DNA of 64,000 nucleotides. Source: SP197 sp965242595 (GTDB taxonomy: Bacteria; Pseudomonadota; Alphaproteobacteria; SP197). The stretch spans positions 1,426,001 to 1,490,000 of the forward strand of contig OZ251464.1 of NCBI GenBank assembly GCA_965242595.1, written 5' to 3'. Position 1 is the stretch's first letter. Each line of letters opens with the position of its first letter. Positions 9,408-18,489 of the stretch are shown one piece after another. A program made the translations under genes and the position numbers. Under the pieces are notes generated by a model. The model was not told the origin of the DNA, searched no databases, and was given only the letters and a program-made list of their open reading frames with translations.

Positions 9408-10028
9408 ATGGCACGCCGGGTATCGTCGAAATACAAGATCTGCCGCCGCTATGGCGAAAACCTGTGGGGCCGGCCCAAGCGGCTGCTGGCCAACCGCCTC
9501 TACCCCCCCGGCGAGCACGGCCAGGACCGCCGCCGCAAGCCCACCGATTACGGCACCCAGCTCGCCGCCAAGCAGAAGCTGAAGGGCTATTACGGCAACA
9601 TGACCGAGCGCCAGTTCCGCCGCACCTACGAGGAGGCCTATCGCCGCCGCGGCGATACCATCGAAAACATGATCGGCCTGCTGGAACGGCGCCTGGATAT
9701 CGTGATCTACCGCATGAAATTCGTGCCCACGGTGTTCGCCGCCCGCCAGTTCGTGAACCACGGCCATATCCGCGTCAACGGCCGCAAGGTCGATATCGCC
9801 AGCTATCGGGTCAAGCCGGAGGACGCGGTGGAGATCAAGGAAGGCTCGCGCGAGCTCACCCATGTGCTGGAGGCGGTGGCCTCGACCGAACGCGATGTGC
9901 CGGACTATATGGAGGTCGATTTCGACCGCATGCGGGGCACCTACCGCCGCGTGCCCTCCTTCACGGAGGTGCCCTACCCGGTGAAGATGGAGCCCAACCT
10001 GGTGATCGAGTTCTATTCCAAGGCCTGA
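9408..10028 (+). CDS. rpsD: 30S ribosomal protein S4
   Basis: 206 residues, full length. S4 nucleates 30S assembly by binding 16S rRNA. The N-terminus MARRVSSKYKICRRYGENLW and the S4 RNA-binding domain (about residues 96-160, with RLDIVIYRMKF and HGHIRVNGRKVDI) are unmistakable. The protein has no N-terminal zinc-binding cysteine cluster. The gene is not in the alpha operon, as is usual in alphaproteobacteria. A HAD hydrolase gene starts 4 bases after the stop. Confidence 0.98.
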   Translation: MARRVSSKYKICRRYGENLWGRPKRLLANRLYPPGEHGQDRRRKPTDYGTQLAAKQKLKGYYGNMTERQFRRTYEEAYRRRGDTIENMIGLLERRLDIVIYRMKFVPTVFAARQFVNHGHIRVNGRKVDIASYRVKPEDAVEIKEGSRELTHVLEAVASTERDVPDYMEVDFDRMRGTYRRVPSFTEVPYPVKMEPNLVIEFYSKA

Positions 10029-10032
10029 GTTC

Positions 10033-10788
10033 GTGCCCCCGAAGCCGCGCCCCGACCGCCCGCGCCTGGCCGATTTCGCCGCCCTTTGCTTCGATTGCTA
10101 TGGCACCCTGATCGATTGGGAAAGCGGCATCTGGGACGCCCTGCAACCGCTGATCGCCGCCAGCGGCCGCAGCGATATCCACCGCGCCCAGGCCCTGGCC
10201 GCCTTCGCCGAGCTGGAAAGCGCCTGCCAGACGGCCGCGCCCGGCGCCGCCTATCCCGAGATCCTGGCCCGCGTCCACGATGGCATCGCCGAACGCTTCC
10301 GCCTGGCCGCGCCGGCGGGAATGGCGGCGGCCTTCGGCGCCTCCGTGCCCCACTGGCCGGCCTTCGCCGACAGCGCCGATGCGCTAAGGGCGCTGAAAAA
10401 GCGCTTCCGCCTCGTCATCCTCTCCAATGTTCACGCCGAAGGCTTCCAGGCCTCGCGCCGCAAGCTGGGGGTGGCCTTCGACGCCGTCTATACCGCCGGC
10501 GAGATCGGCTCCTACAAGCCCGATGCGCGCAATTTCCACCACATGCTGGCCCGCCTGCGCGCCGACCATGGCATCGCCCGGGGCGATATCCTGCACACCG
10601 CCCAAAGCCTGTTTCACGATCATGTCCCGGCCAGGCGGGCCGGCCTCGCCAATGCCTGGATCGACCGCCAGGGCCTCTCCAAAGGCGGCGATTGGGGGGC
10701 GACGGCCAGGGTCGCCGCCATGCCGCAGGTGGATTTCCTGTTCCCCACCCTGGCGGCGCTGGCGGCAGCCGTGGAGGAAGAAGCATGA
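10033..10788 (+). CDS. HAD superfamily hydrolase, haloacid dehalogenase type II-like
   Basis: 251 residues from a GTG 4 bases after rpsD. HAD motif I is FDCYGTLIDW with nucleophile D21; motif II LSNVH near 137; the lysine of motif III is in SYKPDARNF near 162; the last motif is FHDHVPARRAGL. The layout resembles type II haloacid dehalogenases. These enzymes hydrolyse 2-haloacids or phosphates; the true substrate is unknown. Its TGA overlaps the ATG of the following M81 gene (ATGA), so the two are likely cotranslated. Confidence 0.85.
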   Translation: MPPKPRPDRPRLADFAALCFDCYGTLIDWESGIWDALQPLIAASGRSDIHRAQALAAFAELESACQTAAPGAAYPEILARVHDGIAERFRLAAPAGMAAAFGASVPHWPAFADSADALRALKKRFRLVILSNVHAEGFQASRRKLGVAFDAVYTAGEIGSYKPDARNFHHMLARLRADHGIARGDILHTAQSLFHDHVPARRAGLANAWIDRQGLSKGGDWGATARVAAMPQVDFLFPTLAALAAAVEEEA

Positions 10789-12273
10789 AGATCGTCGTCG
10801 CCATGATGCAGCACGAAACCAACACCTTCTCGCCGGTGCCGACACCGCTGGCGCGTTTCGCGCGCGGCGGGGGCGCGCTGCCCCGGGGCGAAGGCGTGGC
10901 CCGCGCCTTTCGCGGCACCGGCACCGGCATCGATGCCTTTCTCGCCATCTGCGAACAGGAAGGCTGGGAGGTGGCAACCCCCATCGCCGCCGATGCCTGC
11001 CCCTCCGGCCCGGTAGCGGACGACGCCTTCGAAGCCATGGCGGGAGACATCGTGGATGCGGTGGCGGCCGGCTGCGATGCCGCCATGCTGGACCTGCACG
11101 GCGCCATGGTGACGGAAAGCTTCGACGACGGCGAGGGCGAGCTGCTGCGCCGCATCCGCGCCGTCGCGCCCGATCTTCCCATCGCCGTCGCCCTGGACAT
11201 GCACTGCAATCTGCACGCGGCCATGGTGGAAAATTGCACGGTGCTGGCCGGTTATCGCACCTATCCCCATATCGATATGCGCGAAACCGGCCTGCGCGCC
11301 GGGCGTGTGCTGGCCCGGGCGCTGAAAGGCCAGCTCAGCCCCACCATGGCCTGGGGCAATCGGCCCATGCTGCCCCATGTCATGCGCCAGGGCACGGCCG
11401 ACGGTCCCAACCGGGCGCTACAGGAATGCTGCCGCGCCATGGAGGAAAGCGGCGAGGCGCTGCTGGCAACGGTGTTCACCGGCTTCCCCCATGCCGATAT
11501 CGCCCAGGCCGGCCTTTCGGCGGCGGTGGCCACCGATGGCGATGCCGCGCGCGCGCGCCTTGTGCGATCGGCTGCTGGACGCCGCCTGGGCCCAGCGCGA
11601 AAATTTCGTCTATCGCGCCGAGCCGCTGGCCGCCTCCCTGGCCCGCGCCCGCGCCCTGGCGGGCACAGGCCCGGTGGTGCTGCTGGATCACTGCGACAAC
11701 GCCGCTTCCGGTGGCACCATGGACAGCATGACGGTGCTGGCCGCCATTCTGGAGGCGGGGCTGGACGATGTGGCCGCCTTCGCCATCTGCGATCCGCAGG
11801 CGGTGGGCAGGCTGGCGGCGGCCGGCATCGGCGCCCAGGTCACGCTGCCGCTGGGCGGCAAAACCGATATGCCGAAGATCGGCCTTGCCGGGCGCCCGCT
11901 CACCGTCACGGGCCGCGTCGTCCGGCTGACCGATGGGCGCTTCCGCAACAAGGGGCCGATGGCGGCCGGCGTCGCCGCCGATATGGGCCAGGCCGCCGTG
12001 CTGGATACCGGCAAGGTGGAGATCGTGGTCATCTCCCGCCATCAGGAGCCGTTCGATATCAACGCCTTCTACGCCATGGGCATCGATCCGGCGCAAAAGC
12101 GTTATGTGATGCTGAAAAGCCGCGTCCACTGGCGCGCCGGCCTGGGCGCGCTGGCCAGCCATGTGGTCGATTGCGCCGGCAGCGGCGTGTGCACCAGCGA
12201 TTACGGCATCCTGAATTTCGCCAAGGTCCGCCGCCCCATCTATCCCCTGGATCTGGTGAACGCCCCCCGCTAG
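10785..12273 (+). pseudogene. M81 family metallopeptidase (MlrC-like), frameshifted
   Basis: The gene starts at ATG 10785 and reads MKIVVAMMQHETNTFSP, the N-terminal hallmark of M81/MlrC proteins, followed by DLHGAM, LDMHCNLH and GYRTYPHIDMRETG. The frame is lost within a run of alternating C and G at 11546-11558; downstream the +1 frame continues with LDHCDNAASGGTMDSM and ends at 12273. Adding two bases (one CG unit) restores DAARARALCDRLLDA and gives a protein of 496 residues, the usual family length. Either the gene is broken by slippage in the CG tract or the assembly dropped one unit. MlrC is known from microcystin linear-peptide breakdown, but most homologues have no known substrate. 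Confidence 0.85.
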
Positions 12274-12284
12274 CGTCGCCGCCC

Positions 12285-12314
12285 CATCGCCTGTGCGGGC
12301 GATGTGATTTTTTT
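12285..12314 (+). terminator. Intrinsic terminator after the M81 gene
   Basis: Seven-base-pair stem CATCGCC/GGCGATG with a six-base loop, followed after three bases by a run of seven T. It ends the rpsD-HAD-M81 transcript. Confidence 0.75.
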
Positions 12315-12315
12315 C

Positions 12316-12344
12316 TTGACATGGTGTCACGCCCCCCACACGTT
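12316..12344 (+). promoter_or_regulatory. Putative promoter of the NYN gene
   Basis: A perfect TTGACA at 12316-12321 starts two bases after the terminator T-run. The -10 is weak (CACGTT at 12339-12344 with a 17-base spacer). Position fits the gene at 12430 with a leader of about 80 bases. Confidence 0.35.
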
Positions 12345-12429
12345 ACCCACACTTGCTCCCCCCGGGACTTGCCCGATTCGGTTTCATCCGAAGGAGGCCC
12401 CCGGGGGGTTATGCGTTTATGGGGTCGCC

Positions 12430-13056
12430 ATGGCCGCAGAGCCTGCCGTGAAGCGTGCCGTCGCCTTCTTCGATGGGCAGAACCTCTACCGCCATGCGAA
12501 GGAGGCCTTCGGGCACCACCATCCCAACTACCACCCGGTCAAGCTGCTCGATGCGGTCTGCGCGGACAGGGGCTGGCAGAATCGCGCGGTCCGCTTCTAT
12601 ACCGGCACGCCTGACGCCAAGCACAGCGCAATGTGGCACGGCTATTGGACCAAGCGCCTTCTCGCCATGCGGCGCGAAGGCATAGCCGTCGAAAGCAGGC
12701 CGCTCCGTTACCGCAAGCGCATCGTCGAGCAGGACGACGGCACGCCCGAAATCGCCTGGATCCCACAGGAAAAAGGCATCGACCTGCGCCTGGGGCTGGA
12801 TGTCGTCAGGCTGGCGCGCACGAACCAGCTGGACGTCGCCATCATCTTCAGCCAGGACCAGGATTTGGCCGAGGTCGTCAAGGATGTCAAGGAAATCGCG
12901 CGCGACAGCGGCAGGTGGATCAAGGTCGTCTCCGCTTATCCTGCCGGCCCTGCGGCTACGGCCGAGCGTGGCATCAACGGCGCCGATTGGTATCCGATAG
13001 GGCAGGCATTCTACGACGCCTGCCTGGATCCGCGCGATTATCGCCCCTCACGCTAA
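12430..13056 (+). CDS. NYN domain protein, predicted RNase (LabA/DUF88-like)
   Basis: 208 residues from ATG 12430. The frame is open further upstream but without a better start. The NYN (PIN-like) nuclease core is visible: FFDGQNLY with D15, EKGIDLRLGLDVVRLA with acidic residues at 114-124, and FSQDQDLAEVV with D143 and D145. These acidic residues would hold the metal ions for RNA cleavage. NYN proteins act in RNA turnover and are also found in defence loci. Transcribed toward the WYL regulator, ending 26 bases from it. Confidence 0.85.
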   Translation: MAAEPAVKRAVAFFDGQNLYRHAKEAFGHHHPNYHPVKLLDAVCADRGWQNRAVRFYTGTPDAKHSAMWHGYWTKRLLAMRREGIAVESRPLRYRKRIVEQDDGTPEIAWIPQEKGIDLRLGLDVVRLARTNQLDVAIIFSQDQDLAEVVKDVKEIARDSGRWIKVVSAYPAGPAATAERGINGADWYPIGQAFYDACLDPRDYRPSR

Positions 13057-13082
13057 CGCTGCCCGCTTCCTTCTGAACGCCG

Positions 13083-14075
13083 TCAGCCGCGGTGGTGGGC
13101 GGCCAGGGTTTTGCCCATGGCGGCCAGGCGGCGGCGCAGGCTGGGCGGCTGCTCCACCACCACGGTCTCGCCCCAGGTCGCCAGATGCCAGCACATCTCC
13201 TGAATGCCACCGGCGCGGAAGCGGACGCGCAGCGTGCCGTCCTCGTCGCGGCTAAGGCGCTGGCTGGGGTGAAAAAGGAAATCGACGGCATCGTCGGCGG
13301 CCGGGCCGCGGGCAAAGCGCAGCACCACCTCCACCGGTTCTTCCTGAAAGGTGCCGAAGGAACGGGCGGCGAAGGCGCGCAGGTCGAAATCGGGGTCGGG
13401 CTCGAAATAATCGCCAGTGTAGTCATAATGGCGGATATTGGCCAGCCGCCACAGCCGCGGCTGCGGCGCCCAGCTGTTGCGGGCCACCAGAAAGGCGCGG
13501 TTGCCGTATAGCAGGCCCAAAGGCGCCACCCTCTGGCGGCTGATCTTGCCGCTGAAACGGGAAAGATATTCAATGAATACCCGCTCATGTTCCAGGATCG
13601 TCTCGCGCAGAAACACCAGCAGGTCACCATGCGGCAATTCCCTGGGGCCGGGACGCATCGCCATCCCCTCGGCGCCCATCAGCGCTTCGATCTCGGCCGC
13701 GCTTTCGCTGTCCGAGCGGGCGCGCGAAAGGGCCGCCAGCTTGGCGGCCACGGTCTCCAGCGGCGCTACGTTGTGGTGAAACATCGTGTTCCGCATGGCG
13801 TCGGCCGCCTGCTTCAGATGCGCCATCTCCTGGTCCGAAATGCGCACCAGCGACGGCAGGGCCCGGGATTCCAGCCGCCAGTAACGCTGCCGCCCATCGC
13901 CGCGCTCCACCTGCTCTAGCGCCCCGAAGGCGGCCTCAACCGCGTCGCGCATCCTCTCCGCCGTGCGGCGGCCCACGGCGAATTCCTCGCAGATATCGCC
14001 GATCGACATTCCGCGCCGCCGCCCCTGCAACAGGATGGCGAGATGCAGCAGTTCGGTGAGGCGCTCTTGGCGCAT
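13083..14075 (-). CDS. WYL domain transcriptional regulator with N-terminal HTH
   Basis: 330 residues counting from ATG 14075 (MRQERLTELLHLA). An in-frame start 81 bases further up would run into the neighbouring nuclease gene and adds a non-homologous leader. Residues 1-60 form a helix-turn-helix of DeoR/HTH_11 type (MSIGDICEEFAVGRRTAERM), the centre is the WYL ligand-sensing domain (RFSGKISRQRVAPLGLLYG) and the end is the WYL C-terminal extension. WYL proteins sense ligands, often nucleic acids, and commonly repress defence genes such as BREX or CBASS. It is downstream of the nuclease gene on the same strand with a 28-base gap, so the pair probably forms an operon. Confidence 0.87.
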   Translation of the reverse strand: MRQERLTELLHLAILLQGRRRGMSIGDICEEFAVGRRTAERMRDAVEAAFGALEQVERGDGRQRYWRLESRALPSLVRISDQEMAHLKQAADAMRNTMFHHNVAPLETVAAKLAALSRARSDSESAAEIEALMGAEGMAMRPGPRELPHGDLLVFLRETILEHERVFIEYLSRFSGKISRQRVAPLGLLYGNRAFLVARNSWAPQPRLWRLANIRHYDYTGDYFEPDPDFDLRAFAARSFGTFQEEPVEVVLRFARGPAADDAVDFLFHPSQRLSRDEDGTLRVRFRAGGIQEMCWHLATWGETVVVEQPPSLRRRLAAMGKTLAAHHRG

Positions 14076-14103
14076 GAGGACGCCGAATTGAAGGGAACAG
14101 TGA

Positions 14104-15123
14104 CTAAGGTGACATTTCTTTGAAAATACTATCGATTCCGTTTGCCATATCTTCACTAATTGAAAATACAGTGTTTCTGAAACGATGGCTGGTGTTCCAT
14201 TTCTGGTTCATTTGCCATGCCTTAGGCGCTCTTTTATTCCATTGTTCTCGGCGCAGCGCCCATTCAAATTTCAAGGGAACATAGAACTCTTCGTCGGCGT
14301 CTCCATCAATAGCTTGTTCCTGGAAACCTGAAGTTGCTATTCCTTTGGCGATTACACCCTGGCCAGTATGATAGAGGTAAACTGTAGAGCCTTTTGAAAT
14401 TCTCTTTACTGCGAACTTTTGCCCGCCATAAGCTGCCGCCTTACTGCGTACGTAATCCCCCATCATATTCTCCCAAGCACTCGCATCATATGTTTTGTTT
14501 GTATTAGCCATATAGTAATTGGTATTCAATTCAGAAAACACCTCACCATACGGGCTGTATGTGTCAAATTGTATAAAGGGTGTTCCACCTATGTCATATA
14601 TGCGATATGGGGAAAGTTTGATCTGCACTCCCTTGTGTTGCCAGAATTTGACGGTAGAAATGGCACTTTCCTCTGTGCCACTTGTAACCAAAACAAGCAC
14701 TTGATCTTTGTTAAAGTCTTCTTCGTGCAACGCTTGCGCGAGGTGGAAATGTTCTTGGTGTGCCTTTTTTAGGTCTTCGAGATTTTTTTGCTTATGAGCC
14801 AATTCTTTCAATTGTTCGTATGTATACTGCCCGAAAATTTGGCAATATTTCATCACCTGTAAAACATCTTCTGAGCTTAACTTCCATCTTTTTAGCTCAA
14901 AAATATACAGAAGCCCCTTCTTATCAAGAGCAAGGAGATCAGCTTCTTTTTGAAAGGCGCGCTCTTGTCCTATCAGCAAAAGGTGGTCTGCTGAAATGGC
15001 CTCATGCAAATAATGCCCAAGAAAATTCTCAATATCCTTTTCCACCAAGCCAAAGTCACTAGGGTGCTTGATGTCCACTCTACTGCTTGATTCAATACTG
15101 TCACGGTCGAGTTTGAACAGCAT
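14104..15123 (-). CDS. NucS/RecB-like PD-(D/E)XK nuclease, AT-rich
   Basis: 339 residues. The catalytic core is clear: QERAFQKEADLLALDKKG, then IFELKRWK, giving E60, D62, E76 and K78, followed by DVLQVMKYCQIF; this matches the endonuclease fold of NucS and RecB-type proteins. The C-terminal half is unrecognised and may handle target binding. The gene is strongly AT-rich with codons unlike its GC-rich neighbours, a sign of recent transfer. It is followed by the WYL regulator. Predicted to cut DNA, perhaps foreign DNA; specificity unknown. Confidence 0.75.
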   Translation of the reverse strand: MLFKLDRDSIESSSRVDIKHPSDFGLVEKDIENFLGHYLHEAISADHLLLIGQERAFQKEADLLALDKKGLLYIFELKRWKLSSEDVLQVMKYCQIFGQYTYEQLKELAHKQKNLEDLKKAHQEHFHLAQALHEEDFNKDQVLVLVTSGTEESAISTVKFWQHKGVQIKLSPYRIYDIGGTPFIQFDTYSPYGEVFSELNTNYYMANTNKTYDASAWENMMGDYVRSKAAAYGGQKFAVKRISKGSTVYLYHTGQGVIAKGIATSGFQEQAIDGDADEEFYVPLKFEWALRREQWNKRAPKAWQMNQKWNTSHRFRNTVFSISEDMANGIDSIFKEMSP

Positions 15124-15195
15124 CTGACACTCTTTCTCATCTTAGCACGACTTGCCGCACCCAACGCCGGCACGACCCCGCACCCGATTCGCAGC

Positions 15196-15224
15196 ATGGT
15201 GGGCGGCGCCCCAGCGCCTGTCAA
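15196..15224 (-). promoter_or_regulatory. Putative promoter of the NucS-like nuclease
   Basis: On the reverse strand TTGACA (15224-15219), a 17-base spacer and CACCAT (15201-15196). The -35 is perfect and the spacing ideal. It would give a leader of about 65 bases before the ATG at 15123. Confidence 0.5.
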
Positions 15225-15382
15225 GCGATATTCACCGCCCACGCCCCCTTGCCACACCGCCCCTCGCCAGAAGCCGACCCGCCGCGCCAGCCCCGGATGC
15301 TCGGGCGCTCTTGCGCCGCCACCAGCCCCCGCCTACCTTGCCAGCATGGCACACACTTCCGCCCCCGCCGCCGGATAAGCCC

Positions 15383-16240
15383 ATGGGCAGCATCGTCGCC
15401 ATCGTCTTGCCGCTGGCGCTGGCCTTCATCATGTTCGCGCTGGGGCTGGGGCTCACCGTGGCCGATTTCGCCCGCGTGGCGCGCCAGCCGCGCGATGTCG
15501 TGGTCGGCTTCCTGTGCCAGGTCGCGCTGCTGCCGGCGGTGGCCTTCGCGCTGGTGTCGGCGTGGCCCATGGCCCCGGAACTGGCCCTGGGCGTGATGAT
15601 CATCGCCGCCGCGCCGGGTGGTGTCACCTCCAACATCCTCACCGCCTTCGCCCGCGGCGATGTGGCGCTTTCCATCACCCTCACCGCCATCGCCAGCCTG
15701 GTCAGCACCGTCACCGTTCCCGTCATCGTCGCCTTCGCCCACGCCCGCCTGGCGCTGGAGGGCGCCGGCGATGTCGATATCGCCGCCACGGCGCTGCGCA
15801 TGTTCGCGCTGGTCACGCTGCCGGTGCTGATGGGGCTGGCGCTGCGCCATCTGGCGTCCAGTTTCGCCACCCGTTTCGAACCGCTGGCGCGGCGCATCTC
15901 GGGCGCCCTGTTCGTGCTGGTGCTGCTGGGCGCCATCTGGCAGGAACGCGCCAACATCGTGGAATATTTCGCCCAGGCCGGGGCCGTCACCCTGGCGCTC
16001 AATCTGGCCATGATGGCGCTGGCCTGGCTGGTCGCCCGGGCGCTGGCCTCCGGTCCGCGCCAGCGCATCGCCATCGCCCTGGAATGCGGACTGCAAAACG
16101 GCACCCTGGCCATCGCTGTCGCCAGCGTCATGTTCGGCGGCGGCCTCACCCTGGTGCCGGCCTCCACCTACAGCCTCATCATGTTCGCCACGGCCCTGCT
16201 CTACATCGCCCTGCTGCGACGGTCGCTGGCCCCCGCATAA
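15383..16240 (+). CDS. Bile acid:sodium symporter family (BASS) transporter
   Basis: 285 residues from ATG 15383 (MGSIVAIVLPLALAFIMFA). Upstream open frame is proline-rich and not homologous. The protein is almost wholly hydrophobic with about nine membrane segments, and contains the family stretches FALGLGLT, APGGVTSNILTAFARGD and ECGLQNGTLAIAVAS. The last two correspond to the sodium-binding crossover helices of BASS proteins. Such carriers move organic acids with sodium; substrate unknown. The genes on either side are not functionally linked. Confidence 0.88.
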   Translation: MGSIVAIVLPLALAFIMFALGLGLTVADFARVARQPRDVVVGFLCQVALLPAVAFALVSAWPMAPELALGVMIIAAAPGGVTSNILTAFARGDVALSITLTAIASLVSTVTVPVIVAFAHARLALEGAGDVDIAATALRMFALVTLPVLMGLALRHLASSFATRFEPLARRISGALFVLVLLGAIWQERANIVEYFAQAGAVTLALNLAMMALAWLVARALASGPRQRIAIALECGLQNGTLAIAVASVMFGGGLTLVPASTYSLIMFATALLYIALLRRSLAPA

Positions 16241-16261
16241 ATTTTTCTCAGATTTTTCCAG

Positions 16262-16286
16262 ATATGCGTCCGAATCTGACGCATAT
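16262..16286. repeat. Perfect inverted repeat before the AAA ATPase gene
   Basis: Arms ATATGCGTC (16262-16270) and GACGCATAT (16278-16286) with a seven-base centre. There is no T-tract after it in either direction. The site lies 48 bases before the ATG at 16334 and could be an operator or a leader hairpin. Confidence 0.5.
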
Positions 16287-16333
16287 GCCCGTCACCATGC
16301 CCCCTCGAAACCGCGAATCGAGGGGAATCTGCC

Positions 16334-18382
16334 ATGTTGACACCATACGAACGCCGCCTCGCCCTGTCCTGCCTCGCCCACGCCACCGCCAGACTTTCGC
16401 ATCGCGACAAAGCCGCCGAAGAGCTGGCGGACTGGCTTGCCGACCACTGCGGCCCGCTGCAGCTGGACGATCTCGAGACCCACCTGCCGGCGCGCAGAAA
16501 CGATCTCACCGCGAAATCGTGGCAGCGGCTGTGCCAGGCCGTGGCCGCCGCGCGCCGGGCAGGGCGGGCGCGGGCCGATCGCGCGGCGCGCCGTCTGGCG
16601 GGCCTGGCGAAGGCGGCGCAGCTTTCGCGCACCGATGTCGCCATCCTGGATCTGCTGCTGCGCTGCGAAACCAGGCCGCTGTTCGACACGCTGGCCCGCG
16701 CCTTCGATGGCATCTACAGCCGCCGCGCCCCGCGCTACCACAATCTGGCCAGTTCGGTTCTGCCCTGGCTGCTGGGCCTTTCCGATACCGCCTTCCGCAA
16801 CCGTTTCGCCAGCGATGCGCCGCTGGTGGCGCTGGGCCTGGTCAGGATCGACGACGATGGCGACATCGACCTTCTGAACCGCCTGAAGCGCCTGGTCTCG
16901 GAGCCCGAAAGCGCCGGCTTCGACATCTCCCGCCTGCTGCTGGGCGCGCCGCGCGCGGCCGAGCTGGGCTGGCAGGATTTCGACCACATCGCCGAGGGCC
17001 GCGACCACCTGGAACGGCTGCTGGCCGGGGCGCTGAAACAGGGGGCGAAGGGCGTCAACATCCTGGTCCACGGCCCGCCGGGCACCGGCAAAACCGCGTT
17101 CTGCGCCACCCTGGCGGCCAGGCTGGGGGTGCCGCTTTACGGCGTGGGCGAGAGCGACGACGATGGCGACGAGCCCTCGCGCCACGAGCGCCTGCACGAT
17201 CTGCGCTCCAGCCAGCGGCTGCTGGCCCCCGGCCAGGGCGCCATCCTGCTGTTCGACGAAATGGAAGACCTGCTTTCGGAAGGCGGCGGCTTCTTTTCCC
17301 TGTTCGGCCTGGGCGCGGGCCAGCGCGGGGCCGACGGCTCCAAGCTGTTCATGAACCGGCTGCTGGAAGAGGCGCCGATGCCGGTGCTGTGGACCTCCAA
17401 CGCCGCCCGCCAGACCGCGCCCGCCATCCTGCGCCGCATGATGTTCGCCCTGGAAATGCGCCCCCCGCCCCCCGCCATCCGCGCCCGCATCTGGTCGGCC
17501 CAGCTGAACCGCCACGGCATCGCAGCGGGCGCGGGCGATGCTGGCCGCCTGGCCTGGGAATTCGACGCCACCCCGGGCGTGGCGGCAGGGGCCATCGCCG
17601 CCGCCAGCCTGGCCGGCGGCGGTCTGGAATCGGTGCGGCGCGGCGTGGCCAGCCTGGCCCGGGTGCTGCCATCGGGCGGGCCGCCACAGCGGCTGCCAGA
17701 GCGTTTCGATCGCGCCCTGGCGCGCGCCGATATCGATATGGAGGAGATCGCAGGCAGGCTGGAGGCCAGCCGCCGGCTGGATGTTTCGTTTTGCCTGCAA
17801 GGCCCGCCCGGCTGCGGCAAAAGCGCCTTTCTGCGCCATCTGGCGGCCAGGCTGGGCCTGGAAGCGGTGCAAAAGCGCAGCTCGGACCTGCTTTCGCCAT
17901 GGGTGGGCGTGACGGAGCGCAAGATCGCCGACGCCTTTGCCGAGGCCCGCGACAGCGGCGCCTTCCTGATCTTCGACGAAGCGGATTCGCTGCTGGCCGA
18001 CCGGCGCTTCGCGGTGCGCGGCTGGGAGATCGGGCAGGTGAACGAGATGCTCTCCTGGATGGAAAGCCATCCTCTGCCCTTCGCCTGCACCACCAATTTC
18101 GGCGAACATCTGGACCCGGCCACCCTGCGCCGCTTCACCTTCAAGGCCAGGCTGGGTTATCTGGACGAGGCGCGGGCGGCGGCGGCCTTCCGGCTTTATT
18201 TCGGCGCGGAGGCGCCGGCGGGCCTGGCGGGGCTGGAAACCCTGACCCCGGCCGATTTCGCCGTGGTGCGGCGCAAGGCCGAGGTGCTGGGCCTGCTGGA
18301 CGACGGCGAGGCGCTGGCCACCATGCTGCGGGCCGAATGCGAGGCCAAGCCGATGCCAGCGCAGCGGATCGGATTCCGGTGA
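16334..18382 (+). CDS. Protein with two AAA ATPase domains
   Basis: 682 residues, ATG preceded by GAGGGGAA. The N-terminal 220 residues are helical and unrecognised. The first AAA module has Walker A GPPGTGKT at about 247-254 and Walker B ILLFDEMEDLL near 305. The second has GPPGCGKS near 490 and FLIFDEADSLL near 545, with DPATLRRFTFKARLGYL after it, as in cell-division ATPase or ClpX-like folds. Both sites keep the lysine and the acidic pair, so both may hydrolyse ATP. It is probably a substrate-remodelling or disassembly machine; no partner is encoded beside it. Expression may be set by the inverted repeat upstream. Confidence 0.8.
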   Translation: MLTPYERRLALSCLAHATARLSHRDKAAEELADWLADHCGPLQLDDLETHLPARRNDLTAKSWQRLCQAVAAARRAGRARADRAARRLAGLAKAAQLSRTDVAILDLLLRCETRPLFDTLARAFDGIYSRRAPRYHNLASSVLPWLLGLSDTAFRNRFASDAPLVALGLVRIDDDGDIDLLNRLKRLVSEPESAGFDISRLLLGAPRAAELGWQDFDHIAEGRDHLERLLAGALKQGAKGVNILVHGPPGTGKTAFCATLAARLGVPLYGVGESDDDGDEPSRHERLHDLRSSQRLLAPGQGAILLFDEMEDLLSEGGGFFSLFGLGAGQRGADGSKLFMNRLLEEAPMPVLWTSNAARQTAPAILRRMMFALEMRPPPPAIRARIWSAQLNRHGIAAGAGDAGRLAWEFDATPGVAAGAIAAASLAGGGLESVRRGVASLARVLPSGGPPQRLPERFDRALARADIDMEEIAGRLEASRRLDVSFCLQGPPGCGKSAFLRHLAARLGLEAVQKRSSDLLSPWVGVTERKIADAFAEARDSGAFLIFDEADSLLADRRFAVRGWEIGQVNEMLSWMESHPLPFACTTNFGEHLDPATLRRFTFKARLGYLDEARAAAAFRLYFGAEAPAGLAGLETLTPADFAVVRRKAEVLGLLDDGEALATMLRAECEAKPMPAQRIGFR

Positions 18383-18489
18383 GCGTCCGTTCGAGGATTT
18401 CGGTTGCCTCCGGGCGGGTTTCGTGATTCACGCCCTATGGGACGGGGCAGGCTGTCCCGCCGGGGCCGGGCGAAGCGGTGGTGGGCGAG

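Noticed and set aside
10086..12614. Single 842-codon open frame spanning the HAD and M81 genes
   Set aside because: Only the middle part (10785 to about 11558) is the M81 protein; the ends are out-of-frame translations of the HAD gene and of the shifted M81 half.
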